From: Neolewinella antarctica
GTDB lineage: Bacteria > Bacteroidota > Bacteroidia > Chitinophagales > Saprospiraceae
Direction of reading: 5' to 3'
Assembly (NCBI RefSeq): GCF_011927835.1
Contig: NZ_JAATJH010000006.1
Location: 3,583-67,582 of the forward strand
Length of the DNA stretch: 64,000 nucleotides
Numbering within the stretch: position 1 is the first letter of the stretch; each line of letters starts with the position of its first letter. Below, piece after piece: positions 7,154 through 15,652 of this stretch. The position numbers and the translations under genes are program-made. The notes below the pieces were generated by a model that had not been told where the DNA came from, did not search any database, and saw only the letters and a list, made by a program, of their open reading frames with translations.

Positions 7154-7705
7154 TCACCCCTCCCCAAAATATTCCCGAAACAAGGGCCAAAAAGAATAAT
7201 CTCCGTACCGCACGTGGTCGCCAAAGTACTGCGATAGTTGCTCAATTTGCGGGTGGTATGATTCTATCAGCAGTTCTTTCTCCGCCAGCACCAAAGCTTC
7301 CTCAAAGGCCTTGACCGTAGCCAGTAAGAAGGAATCATTTTCGATGCGGTAATGAACGACGGCTTCGGCCATCACTTCCGCGCGGTAGAAATAGAGTTCC
7401 ACCAGGTCACGCGGGTGGATGGAGACCAGCGAAAAGGCCTTCAAAACTTTCTTGGACTCACTCCGCCCCCGCCGGCTCACCCGCCGCTTGCTCGAAAAGA
7501 AGGCCTTGCGCAAATCCGCTTTGTATTTGTCGACGACTGCCTTCGTACTTTCCCCCAACTCCATTTTGTAGTACTCCCGCACGACCGGAAAGCGATCGTA
7601 CAAGACGCGTAGCTCTTCCCGCATGTCGTCGGCGTCGATTTCCTTGAGGAGACGGTTAAAATCTTTTTTCATGAATTGGAGGAGGTTGAATTGATGGACG
7701 GGCAT
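7154..7705 (-). CDS. DUF6155-like protein
   Basis: About 183 aa. The ATG at 7703-7705 overlaps the stop of the upstream PD40 gene as TGATG, so translation is probably coupled; an internal Met (MKKDFNRLLKEID, 7672) is the alternative start and fits the family's N-terminus. The protein is helical and charged, contains an Arg/Lys-rich stretch (KRRVSRRGRSESKK) and ends with a Tyr/Phe-rich YGDYSFWPLF. Function unknown; the DUF6155 assignment is from overall pattern and is moderately sure. Confidence 0.65.
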   Translation of the reverse strand: MPVHQFNLLQFMKKDFNRLLKEIDADDMREELRVLYDRFPVVREYYKMELGESTKAVVDKYKADLRKAFFSSKRRVSRRGRSESKKVLKAFSLVSIHPRDLVELYFYRAEVMAEAVVHYRIENDSFLLATVKAFEEALVLAEKELLIESYHPQIEQLSQYFGDHVRYGDYSFWPLFREYFGEG

Positions 7706-8982
7706 CACTGCATCTCTAACCGGGCGGTGGGGTAGTAGATGGCATAAATATCTCGCTGCCCGTAGCCATCCTTGCGGTCGCTAGCTAAGAAGCCGGTAAA
7801 GGTGTCCGGAGCCAACCGGAAGTGGGTGTCGTCTCCGGCGGAGTTGATGGGTAAGCCCACGTTTTCCGGTAGGGTGAACTGACCGTCTCCGTTGATGACC
7901 CGAAAGGACTTCACGACGTCGAAACCGCCAATGCTAAACTCAGGGTCGTTCGTGCTGAAGTAGAGCGTGCGACCGTTGCGGGCGACGAACGGGCAGATCT
8001 CATCGTACGGGCCGTTGACGGTAGGCCCCAGGTTCGTGGAGGGGCCGAAGGTTCCGTCGGCTAAGCGCTCGCGGCGGTAGAGATCTAGCCCCCCGTAACC
8101 ATCCGGGCGGTCACTGGCGAAGTAAACTGCGTCGTCGGCACTGAAAAAAGGGGTCACGTCGCGGGTACGGCCGGAGAAAGGAACTTCGACGGCGAGGGTA
8201 ACTAATTCCGTGGTGTTGTCCTGGCGAAAGGTGTCCACCAGGTAGTCACCGTTCATCATCGTTTCCCCCCGGAAGTAGTACAGCCGGTTCCCGTTTTGGC
8301 TGATGTCCACCAAGTTCTCGTTGAGGGGGGTGTTGAGTAAGGGGTTGAGAGAAGTGCGGCTCACCCACCCATCGCCGGAGGCGGAGGTGACCAGAATGTC
8401 GGTGTTGCCTTCGGGTCCACCGAGGCCGGATGAATGTGCGGTAAAGTACACGCGGCCATTCCCGGAAGGGCTGGGGATGGGGCCGAACTCGTCCCCCGGC
8501 GTATTTACCGCCGGGCCGAGATTATCGACCAGGATTTGTTCGGTACCGCCACTTGCCCGCAGACCGTTGTCGACGTTGCGGAGTAAAGTGGTTATGGTTA
8601 GCCAAGTCTCTCCGCTCTGGTCGAGAGTGCGGGCAAATTTCTTGTATTCTACCATCGCCTCGGTGAAGAGGTTTTGGGCGTGGTAGACCCGGCCGCGGTA
8701 GAAGCGGGCGAGTGGGAGGTCGCCGCCGCCCCGTGCGATCAAATTATCCAACTCGGTCTTGGCCGCCGTCAAATCATTGACGTGGAACAAGCTGACCGCC
8801 AGTAAGAGTGCCGCTTCGGTGTCTTCCTTTGCTAGCCCCCGACCCAGCCGTAATGTTTGTACCACGGCCGCGTATTCTCCCGCCGCGTACTGAAGTCGTG
8901 CGCTTTCCAGGCGACTACGATCTTGCCCGCACAGCAGATTAGGGAGTATTAACAGGATAAACAGCAGTCGCATACGGGACAA
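7705..8982 (-). CDS. TPR and PD40 (WD40-like) envelope protein
   Basis: 425 aa with an N-terminal signal peptide (MRLLFILLILPNLLCGQ, possibly a lipobox at Cys). A short TPR region (about residues 25-130) precedes PD40 beta-propeller repeats such as GRVYFTAHSSGLGG, DAVYFASDRPDGYGGLDLY, RTLYFSTNDPEFSIGGFDV and TGFLASDRKDGYGQRDIY. The layout resembles PorE-type T9SS-associated proteins but lacks their OmpA domain. It heads a two-gene operon with the DUF6155-like gene. Confidence 0.8.
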   Translation of the reverse strand: MSRMRLLFILLILPNLLCGQDRSRLESARLQYAAGEYAAVVQTLRLGRGLAKEDTEAALLLAVSLFHVNDLTAAKTELDNLIARGGGDLPLARFYRGRVYHAQNLFTEAMVEYKKFARTLDQSGETWLTITTLLRNVDNGLRASGGTEQILVDNLGPAVNTPGDEFGPIPSPSGNGRVYFTAHSSGLGGPEGNTDILVTSASGDGWVSRTSLNPLLNTPLNENLVDISQNGNRLYYFRGETMMNGDYLVDTFRQDNTTELVTLAVEVPFSGRTRDVTPFFSADDAVYFASDRPDGYGGLDLYRRERLADGTFGPSTNLGPTVNGPYDEICPFVARNGRTLYFSTNDPEFSIGGFDVVKSFRVINGDGQFTLPENVGLPINSAGDDTHFRLAPDTFTGFLASDRKDGYGQRDIYAIYYPTARLEMQ

Positions 8983-9003
8983 GGTAACGTGGCCACCGCG
9001 TTA

Positions 9004-9053
9004 GCTCAACATTACGGCGGGTTAAACCAGTTTAACCCACCGTAATGGTTGAG
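9004..9053. terminator. Long hairpin between E2 gene and PD40 gene
   Basis: GCTCAACATTACGG...GGGTTAAAC (from 9004) pairs over about 24 bp with GTTTAACCC...CCGTAAT.GTTGAGC (to 9053), with a 3-nt loop. It lies downstream of the minus-strand E2 gene and probably ends its transcript. No U tract follows, so a REP-like palindrome is the alternative. Confidence 0.6.
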
Positions 9054-9110
9054 CTTGTGGGTTAATAATCGGCAGTACGGACGGTGCCCTAAAGTAACCG
9101 GTCAATTGTT

Positions 9111-10511
9111 TTAAACGTCCGTCCGGTTCACGTCGAAGGCTTCCAGGTAGTCGCCGATCCGCCGCAAGAAGCTGCCGCCCAGGGCGCCATCTACCACCCG
9201 GTGGTCGTAGCTCAGGGACATGAACATCAGTTGGCGCACGGCGATCAGATCCCCGTATTCCGTTTCCACCACGGCCGGTTTTTTCTGAATTGCCCCGACG
9301 GCCAAAATCGCCGCCTGCGGCTGGTTGATGATGGGCGTGCCCATGACGTTACCGAAGGTGCCGACGTTAGTCAGCGTGAACGTGCCGCCCTGGGTGTCGT
9401 CGGGCTTGAGTTTGCCCGCGCGGGCGCGGCTGGCCAGGTCATTGACGGCTTTGGTGATGCCCAGCAGGTTCAACTGGTCGGCATTTTTGATGACGGGCAC
9501 GATCAGGTTACCCGTCGGCAGCGCGGCGGCCATGCCCACGTTGATGTTACCCTTTTTGATGATGTTGTCCCCGTCGACGCTGACGTTCACCAGCGGGAAG
9601 TCTTTGATCGCCTTGGCGACCGCCTCGACGAAGATCGGCGTGAAGGTGATCTTTTGCCCGTGCTTTTGCTGGAAGCCACCCTTAATCTTGTTGCGCCAGT
9701 TGACGATGTCGGTCACGTCTACTTCGATAAAACTCGTGACGTGTGGCGAGGTCTTTTTGCTGTCGACCATGTGCTGGGCGATCAGTTTGCGCATGCGGCC
9801 CATGGCAATGATCTCGTCGCCGCCGGAGACGCTGGTGGTAGCTGGCTTACTCGTTTCCACGCGTGCCGTCGCTTGTGGTTCCGGTTGCGGAGCTTTGGCT
9901 ACGTTGCCGATCAGGAAGCTGTTGTCCCGCCGTTTTAGGTAAGCGAGCATGTCGGATTTATTCACGCGCCCGTCCTTTCCGGAGCCGGGGATGCTGTCGA
10001 GCTCGGCCGTGCCGATCTTCTCTTTCGCGGCCATCGTGCGGACGAGTGGGCTGTAGAAGCGGTCGGATTCACCAGACGTCGCTCCTTCCGAATTCGCTTG
10101 CACCCGCGTTTGCGCCACCTCTTTTTGCACTGTATTTTGCGCTGTCGCGGGTGCGGGGGAAGTAGGCATAGGAGCAGTGGGGACGGGAGGCGCCGGGGTA
10201 GGAGCAGGAGCCGTTCCGGAATCAGAAACTGCCTGGCCGGTAGCCGGGCTGGCCATAACTTCGGCCTCCGCATCGGTTTCAATCAGTGCGATGACGTCAC
10301 CGACGGCCACGACGGCATCCACGTCAAAAAGAATCTTGGCGATTTTCCCGTCGACCGGAGATGGCACCTCCGAGTCGACCTTGTCGGTTGCGATTTCCAG
10401 GATGGTGTCGTCCATCTCAACTTCGTCACCAACCTTTTTGACCCAGTTAAGGATGGTCGCTTCGATGATGGATTCGCCCATTTTGGGCATGATGAGCTCT
10501 ATTTGGGCCAT
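9111..10511 (-). CDS. Dihydrolipoamide acyltransferase (2-oxoacid dehydrogenase E2)
   Basis: 466 aa. Lipoyl domain at residues 1-80 with the lipoylated Lys44 in ATDKVDSE, a peripheral subunit-binding domain near 155-195 (YSPLVRTMAAKEKI...GKDGRVNKSDML), and a catalytic domain with DHRVVDG (His437, Asp441) close to the C-terminus. It transfers acyl groups to CoA in a pyruvate, 2-oxoglutarate or branched-chain dehydrogenase complex; the sequence alone does not settle which. E1 and E3 are not adjacent. The Ala/Pro linker after the lipoyl domain is made partly of two inverted copies of the dispersed 17-nt GC motif (10100-10154). Confidence 0.92.
   Translation of the reverse strand: MAQIELIMPKMGESIIEATILNWVKKVGDEVEMDDTILEIATDKVDSEVPSPVDGKIAKILFDVDAVVAVGDVIALIETDAEAEVMASPATGQAVSDSGTAPAPTPAPPVPTAPMPTSPAPATAQNTVQKEVAQTRVQANSEGATSGESDRFYSPLVRTMAAKEKIGTAELDSIPGSGKDGRVNKSDMLAYLKRRDNSFLIGNVAKAPQPEPQATARVETSKPATTSVSGGDEIIAMGRMRKLIAQHMVDSKKTSPHVTSFIEVDVTDIVNWRNKIKGGFQQKHGQKITFTPIFVEAVAKAIKDFPLVNVSVDGDNIIKKGNINVGMAAALPTGNLIVPVIKNADQLNLLGITKAVNDLASRARAGKLKPDDTQGGTFTLTNVGTFGNVMGTPIINQPQAAILAVGAIQKKPAVVETEYGDLIAVRQLMFMSLSYDHRVVDGALGGSFLRRIGDYLEAFDVNRTDV
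10100..10154. repeat. Inverted pair of degenerate 17-nt GC motifs inside the E2 linker
   Basis: 10100-10116 reads GCACCCGCGTTTGCGCC, and 10138-10154 is an opposite-strand copy (TGCGCTGTCGCGGGTGC). Each differs from consensus at two to three positions. They encode AQTRVQA and PAPATAQ in the interdomain linker. Confidence 0.6.
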
Positions 10512-10580
10512 GATTGATCTTTTGTGGTGGTGGTGGGCTTGAAGTAGAAAAGGCGCAAGATAACGGTTACGCGCGAGAGC

Positions 10581-11834
10581 TTAGTCAATTGGCAGACCGT
10601 CCAGGATACGACGTAGCGTATTAAGGCCCTGCAACGCCGTAAAGGTGATGTTCCGTTTACGGTCTTTACCCGCGCGCAGTAGTTTAGTTTGTGTGCCGTC
10701 GGGCCCGGCAACGGCCAGCCAGATGGTGCCGACGGGCTTTTCCTCGGTGCCCCCGTCCGGCCCGGCGATGCCGGAAGCGGCAATGGCGTAGTCGGCCCGC
10801 AAATTCTTCCGCGCGCCTTCGGCCATCTCCCGGACGGTCTGTTCGCTCACGGCCCCGAATTCCTCTATCGTCGAGAGCTGGACGCCGAGCAGCGCATTTT
10901 TTAGCGCGTTGGAGTAAGTCACGGCACCGCCCAGGAAATAAGCGCTGCTGCCGGCGTTACCCGTTAGCATACTGGCCATCGTGCCGCCCGTGCAGGATTC
11001 CGCGGTGACCAGTGTTTGCTTCCTTTCCAGCAGGCGGCGGCCGACGGCCCCCGCAATATCCTCCTCACCGTAGCCGAACACGAGGTCGCCAATGATTTGC
11101 TCGATTTTGTCCCGGTACTCCCGGATTTCGGCTTGCATCTTATCCTCATCGTCACCACGGATGGTGAGGCGGAGGCGGACGGTGCCGAGATTGGGGAGGT
11201 AGGCGAGCGACATGTGCTCCGGCAAACTATCTTCTACCGAAGCAATCTGCTCGGCAATAGTACTCTCGCCGGCGCCAGCGGTGAGGATGGTCAGGGAGCG
11301 GGTTTTGTCGTCGGCCGCAAAGCGTTCGCGCAGGCGGGGCAACACTTCATGCTTGACGAGGTAGCGCATTTCGTAGGGGACGCCGGGCATGGAGACGACG
11401 ATCCGGCCGTTCTCTTCCAGCCACATGCCGGGCGCGGTGCCGCGCTTGTTGGTCAGTATTTCAGCTGCCGCGGGTAATTCGCACTGCACGCGGTGGCTGG
11501 CGTCGGGCTCGCGGCCGAAGCGCTGGTAGACTTTGGTGAGGCGGTCGAAAGATTCCTGGTGGAAAACGAGCTCGGTGTCGAAGTAGTCGGCCAGGACTTT
11601 TTTCGTGATGTCGTCTTTAGTCGGCCCGAGGCCGCCGGTAATTAATACCAAATCAGCCGATTGCATCGCCCGGTCGAGCCCGTAGGTAATGCCCTCCCGG
11701 CTGTCGGCGACGGAGAGGTGCTCGACGACTTGATAACCTTCCGCGCTCAGGGCGGCGGCCATGTAGGTGGCGTTGGTGTCGGTTACCTGCCCGATGAGGA
11801 TCTCGTCCCCGATGGTTAGGATGTATGCTTTCAT
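10581..11834 (-). CDS. cinA: CinA family nicotinamide-nucleotide amidase / competence-damage protein
   Basis: 417 aa from ATG at 11832-11834 (MKAYILTIGDEILIGQVTDTN); the frame is open 46 codons further up but that part is not family-like. The N-terminal MoCF/COG1058 domain (GDEILIG, GGLGPTKDDITK) is followed by a C-terminal CinA deamidase domain with TAESCTGG and the SGIAGPDGGTEEKPVGT motif. It converts NMN to nicotinate mononucleotide in pyridine nucleotide recycling and may also have ADP-ribose pyrophosphatase activity. Cytoplasmic. It is upstream of the E2 gene on the same strand with a 69-nt gap. Confidence 0.93.
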   Translation of the reverse strand: MKAYILTIGDEILIGQVTDTNATYMAAALSAEGYQVVEHLSVADSREGITYGLDRAMQSADLVLITGGLGPTKDDITKKVLADYFDTELVFHQESFDRLTKVYQRFGREPDASHRVQCELPAAAEILTNKRGTAPGMWLEENGRIVVSMPGVPYEMRYLVKHEVLPRLRERFAADDKTRSLTILTAGAGESTIAEQIASVEDSLPEHMSLAYLPNLGTVRLRLTIRGDDEDKMQAEIREYRDKIEQIIGDLVFGYGEEDIAGAVGRRLLERKQTLVTAESCTGGTMASMLTGNAGSSAYFLGGAVTYSNALKNALLGVQLSTIEEFGAVSEQTVREMAEGARKNLRADYAIAASGIAGPDGGTEEKPVGTIWLAVAGPDGTQTKLLRAGKDRKRNITFTALQGLNTLRRILDGLPID

Positions 11835-12073
11835 TTTTTTAAGCTTTGCTTTTAGGGGCGCTTCGCTTTTAGGCTGCTTGCGGCTTTTGACGGGCGAAGG
11901 TACGGGTTGAGTTAACTCGGTTGGTGGCTGGTGAGTTGTGGGGCGATAGGCTTGAGTGGTTGCGGATATCACATTTCGCTAAGCTTGATTGTGAAGTGGG
12001 TTCGCTAATGATTGTTTGCATTTACGGGGGCGGCGGGTCGTTAGGTGGTAAGCTTAATCTTTTTGGATTACTC
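11835..12073. other. Intergenic, no gene seen
   Basis: This part of the 402-nt gap between cinA and the lipoprotein gene has no convincing reading frame; short open frames here are composition artefacts. The right-hand part holds a palindromic element (12074-12233). Confidence 0.5.
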
Positions 12074-12233
12074 ACTGACCTTACCCGACCAGATTTTGCT
12101 ACATAACCATAGCGTATGAAATACTGCAAAGCAAATCACAAAAGCGTAGACAAAGGTGCTTCGGCGTAGCCAAGAAGAGATTTTCTGTGGTTTTGTATTT
12201 ATGTGGCTATAGAATCTGCGTAACATCAATTAC
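12074..12233. repeat. Palindromic dispersed element, copy 1 (about 160 bp)
   Basis: Outer arms ACTGACCTTAC and CTGCGTAACATCAATTA, inner arms around CTACATAA and TTTATGTGGC, and a central GGTGCTTCGGCGTAGCC. The same arrangement is found at 32329-32482. It carries no gene. It overlaps the region just after the stop codon of the lipoprotein gene. Confidence 0.75.
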
Positions 12234-12236
12234 TTA

Positions 12237-12962
12237 CTATTTAGGTAACCGCTCCAGCGCAAAATCATTCATTGGAATTAGCCGCTGCAACCGACCACCG
12301 AGGGCTCCGGCTGCTCCGAGGTCGCGGTAGTATTCGGCTAGGCCGACGCCCCGGGCGTAAATTTCGTAGCCGGTGAACTGGGGGCTGATGTCGCCGTCTT
12401 CAGGGTCGCGTACGCTGACTTCGCCGGCTAGGTCGAAGACCAGGGCGTCACGTTCTTCACCCAGTACGGTGACGGTCGTGTCCTTTCGGTATTTCCGTTC
12501 GAGGGAGACGTACGTTACTATTTCTGACCCCGGGGTGAATTTTCCGCGCATTCGGTAGCCGTAAGTAGTTGGCACCTTATCGAGGTAGAACGGGAAGGAT
12601 CGGTTAAAAAGCATTTCTACTTCGGTGGGGATGGCAACGCCAAGGGAATCCTGGCCCAGGACGGTGAGTTTGCGCATTCTAATTCCTTCATTGGTCACTT
12701 CCTCCCGTGCTAGTTGCTGGGGGCTAAGGTCGGGGCCGTAGCGAGTAACGGAGAGGTAGAGCGCCGTGTCGAGGTCGACGCCGAGGTAATACCAGTAGAT
12801 CGTATCCGGCCCGGGGAGGGTGCCGGTGTTTTCGTAGGCGTAGACCTTACCGTCGGTGTTGACGAGTTCGCGGGCGGGGAAGTAGTATTCACGGATGTCG
12901 CGGCGGTCAGAGCAGGCAGTTAAGGTAACGATTAAGATCAGGAGGGTGAAGATGGGTTTCAT
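12237..12962 (-). CDS. Hypothetical lipoprotein
   Basis: About 241 aa from ATG at 12960-12962 (MKPIFTLLILIVTLTACSDR), giving a clear lipoprotein signal with lipobox LTAC. The frame extends 26 codons upstream without a plausible signal. The mature part is beta-rich, with no domain I recognise. Probably anchored in the outer or inner membrane. Single gene. Confidence 0.75.
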   Translation of the reverse strand: MKPIFTLLILIVTLTACSDRRDIREYYFPARELVNTDGKVYAYENTGTLPGPDTIYWYYLGVDLDTALYLSVTRYGPDLSPQQLAREEVTNEGIRMRKLTVLGQDSLGVAIPTEVEMLFNRSFPFYLDKVPTTYGYRMRGKFTPGSEIVTYVSLERKYRKDTTVTVLGEERDALVFDLAGEVSVRDPEDGDISPQFTGYEIYARGVGLAEYYRDLGAAGALGGRLQRLIPMNDFALERLPK

Positions 12963-13191
12963 GTGTATTTGGTACAATAGTGGTGCTGGTACAGCGGTAA
13001 GTACCGTACGAATGGCCGGTCGTATTGTTTGTATTACCAAAGATGTAGGTTGCTAACCGCAGAAGTGGCGGCAAATAGCGGCCGACGACTCGCTTCGCTG
13101 CTCTTCCGGGTAATTTTAATTGCATCCCGACAAAGTACGGGACTAGCTGGCAGCCAGCCCGCGCCCGAAATCTCGACCCATACTTAGATCA

Positions 13192-13217
13192 CCTACCGCC
13201 TACCAGCCTACCGCCTA
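13192..13217 (+). repeat. CTACCGC-type short tandem repeat
   Basis: CCTACCGCCTACCAGCCTACCGCCTA lies just past the stop of era. It is the same unit as at 4432, 36424 and 43874. Confidence 0.7.
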
Positions 13218-13226
13218 ATAATCTAC

Positions 13227-14123
13227 TTACCGTTCATACCCAAATCGCTTCAAAGCCCCCTCATCATCCCGCCAATCCTCCTTGACTTTCACGTGTAGTT
13301 CCAGGTAAACGCGGCGCTGGAGAAAATCCTCCATCCGCTTACGGGCGTTCATCCCGAGTTTCTTAATGGCCTGGCCGCCCTTACCGATCATGATGGGCTT
13401 TTGGGTCTTGCGGGACACGTAGATTAGCGCGGTGATGCGGGCGAGTTCCAGGCCATCTTTCGTTTCCGTTTCTTCAAAGCTTTCAATGTCGATTTCGACG
13501 GAGTAGGGGATTTCCTGGTGGTACTGCTCGAGGATCTGCTCGCGGATAATTTCGGAGACGAAAAAGCGCTCGCTACGGTCCGTTAATTGGTCGTCGGGAA
13601 AATATTTAGGCCCTTCGGGGAGGGTCTCGACGATGGCTGCGAGAAGATCCGGGACGCCGTCGCCGGAGAGGGCGGAAATCTCGAAGATCTTGGTGGGTTT
13701 GATCCAGTGCTTGAAGAGCTTCCGCTGCTTATTCAATACCTTATTGCTCACCAGATCGACCTTATTGAAAACGAGGTAAAGCGGAAATTCCGCCCGCCGC
13801 ATCTTGCTGACGAGCATGTCGTCCTCGGCGTATTCTTCGAGCGGGTCCACGAGGTAGATCATCACGTCGGCATCCTCAAAACTAGAGTTGACGTAGCGGT
13901 TCATCATCTCCTGCATCTTGTAGTGCGGCTCTTCGATCGCGCCGGGTGTGTCCGAAAATACAATCTGATAATCTTCGGCGGTGACGATGCCGAAGATGCG
14001 GTGGCGCGTCGTCTGTGGTTTGGCCGTGATGATGCTCATTCGCTCGCCCACGAGGCCGTTCATGAGGGTGGATTTTCCGGCGTTGGGCCGGCCGATGATG
14101 TTAACGAAACCGCTTCTGTGCAT
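13227..14123 (-). CDS. era: GTPase Era
   Basis: 298 aa, typical length. G1 GRPNAGKST at residues 11-19, G2 in QTTRHRI, G3 DTPG near 58-61, G4 NKVD near 120-123, G5 SALSGDG, then a C-terminal KH domain with MIGKGGQAIKKLGM. Era binds 16S rRNA near its 3' end and aids 30S assembly. Single minus-strand gene. A TAACTTCG box (complement of 14128-14135) lies only 5 nt ahead of the ATG, so the message may be nearly leaderless. Confidence 0.97.
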   Translation of the reverse strand: MHRSGFVNIIGRPNAGKSTLMNGLVGERMSIITAKPQTTRHRIFGIVTAEDYQIVFSDTPGAIEEPHYKMQEMMNRYVNSSFEDADVMIYLVDPLEEYAEDDMLVSKMRRAEFPLYLVFNKVDLVSNKVLNKQRKLFKHWIKPTKIFEISALSGDGVPDLLAAIVETLPEGPKYFPDDQLTDRSERFFVSEIIREQILEQYHQEIPYSVEIDIESFEETETKDGLELARITALIYVSRKTQKPIMIGKGGQAIKKLGMNARKRMEDFLQRRVYLELHVKVKEDWRDDEGALKRFGYER

Positions 14124-14423
14124 GGCGCGAAGTTACGGTGCGGGATGGTAGTGGGGGAGGCGCGGCCGCGGGTGCCAGGTTTTTATGGGAGGAGAAGAGA
14201 AGCTCGGCTTTTGACGAAAATCTTGGACATAAACCTCGCAAATTTGTACCCAAAGCTAGCTAGTGTACCCTCACCGGAGCACGGGTAGGTTGACCTTTAC
14301 CTGACGTTAAGACTGGTCCGTATGGGGTTACGATGAAAGTCACTTTCCATAATTGCTAGCTTCCCCTTAACTTTAGCAATACGCCGATCATCAGCCATCA
14401 ATTGATATAAATACTTAAGACGT
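14124..14423. other. Divergent intergenic region era / alkB-like
   Basis: 300 nt without a gene. It holds the presumed era promoter (14128-14135), one GC-motif copy (14159-14175) and, about 55 nt before the monooxygenase start, a CTTAACTTTAGC stretch that resembles a -7 box. Confidence 0.5.
14159..14175 (+). repeat. 17-nt GC motif copy (one mismatch)
   Basis: GGCGCGGCCGCGGGTGC, 36 nt upstream of era, followed by CAGGT. Confidence 0.8.
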
Positions 14424-15509
14424 ATGTACCGAGATTTAAAATACCTCATTGCTTACCTCCTCCCACTCGCCGGTTACCTGGGGCTCTACTTCGGGGGGGT
14501 GTGGTCTTTCGGGAGTATCTACGTAGCCTTCGTATTCCTTCCCTTGCTCGAGTTCATCCTCCCCACCCGTGGGGATACCCACGCCCCGGAAGAGGAAGCC
14601 GCCCGGACTAAAATGCGACTCTTCGATCTAATGCTCTACCTCAACCTGCCACTGCTGGCCGGCGCGGTGATTTACCTACTGCACGTCGTCACTACCCGGG
14701 AGCTAGCTACGTACGAACTCGTCGGAATGATTGTCAACGTCGGGCTAATGATCGGTACGATGGGCATCAACGTCGGCCACGAGCTGGGTCACCGAACGGA
14801 GCGTTACGAGCAGCGCATCGCTCAAGCCTTGCTGCTTTTCGGTCTCTACACCCACTTCTACATCGAGCACAACCGCGGTCACCACCGGCACGTCGCCACC
14901 CCGCTCGACCCCGCAACGAGTCGGCGCAATCAGTCCATTTATACTTTCTGGGTGCGTAGCGTCGCCCTTAGTTGGTGGCACGCTTGGGAACTGGAGGCGG
15001 AGCGCTTGGGTAAAGAGGATAAGCCGGTAGTAAGCCACCACAATCAAATGTTAGTTTTTCAACTGGTGCAAGTAGCCTATCTTTCATTGATCGCGCTATT
15101 CTTCGGCTTCACCGGCGTCTGGGTAGCGATCGCCGCCGCCGTTTTTGGCTTTTTGATGCTAGAAACAGTTAATTACATTGAGCACTATGGCCTCGTTCGG
15201 CGCAAAAGCAATAGTGGCCGCTACGAGCCAGTCCTCCCCATCCACAGCTGGAATTCCGACCACGAGCTCGGTCGGATTTTTCTCTACGAACTAACCCGCC
15301 ACAGCGACCACCATTACCGCGCTACCCGAAAATACCAAGTACTGCGCGTTTTTGAGCAGAGCCCTCAGCTGCCGAGTGGCTATCCGGCCTGTATGATTCT
15401 CTCACTTTTCCCGCCGGCCTGGTTTGCGGTGATGAACCCGCGGGTGGATGCCTTCACCCGGCAACTTCCTTCCAGTACGGGTGGCGTTCGACTAGCATCT
15501 CCAGGATAA
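14424..15509 (+). CDS. alkB: AlkB-type alkane 1-monooxygenase (membrane di-iron)
   Basis: 361 aa, several membrane helices in the N-terminal half. The histidine boxes of the family are all present: GHELGHR, EHNRGHHRH, NYIEHYG and LTRHSDHH, with HVATPLDPATS next to box 2. Members hydroxylate the terminal carbon of medium-chain alkanes or fatty acids using rubredoxin or ferredoxin electrons. No rubredoxin gene is adjacent. The acyl-CoA dehydrogenase 140 nt downstream would fit fatty-acid oxidation of the product, although the gap suggests separate transcription. Confidence 0.9.
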   Translation: MYRDLKYLIAYLLPLAGYLGLYFGGVWSFGSIYVAFVFLPLLEFILPTRGDTHAPEEEAARTKMRLFDLMLYLNLPLLAGAVIYLLHVVTTRELATYELVGMIVNVGLMIGTMGINVGHELGHRTERYEQRIAQALLLFGLYTHFYIEHNRGHHRHVATPLDPATSRRNQSIYTFWVRSVALSWWHAWELEAERLGKEDKPVVSHHNQMLVFQLVQVAYLSLIALFFGFTGVWVAIAAAVFGFLMLETVNYIEHYGLVRRKSNSGRYEPVLPIHSWNSDHELGRIFLYELTRHSDHHYRATRKYQVLRVFEQSPQLPSGYPACMILSLFPPAWFAVMNPRVDAFTRQLPSSTGGVRLASPG

Positions 15510-15549
15510 ACCTACCGGGCAGTTATCAGGTTAATTACGGGAAACCTTT

Positions 15550-15566
15550 GCACCCGCGACCGCGCC
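15550..15566 (-). repeat. 17-nt GC motif copy (exact)
   Basis: Lies 87 nt ahead of the acyl-CoA dehydrogenase start, preceded by CTTT. Confidence 0.85.
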
Positions 15567-15652
15567 ATCCGATTGTAAGGAAACCAGTGCGGTCCCCTAC
15601 CAGAACCCACGTTAGCGAAAATTCGCTAACTTCGCATTTAAAGCTATCGATC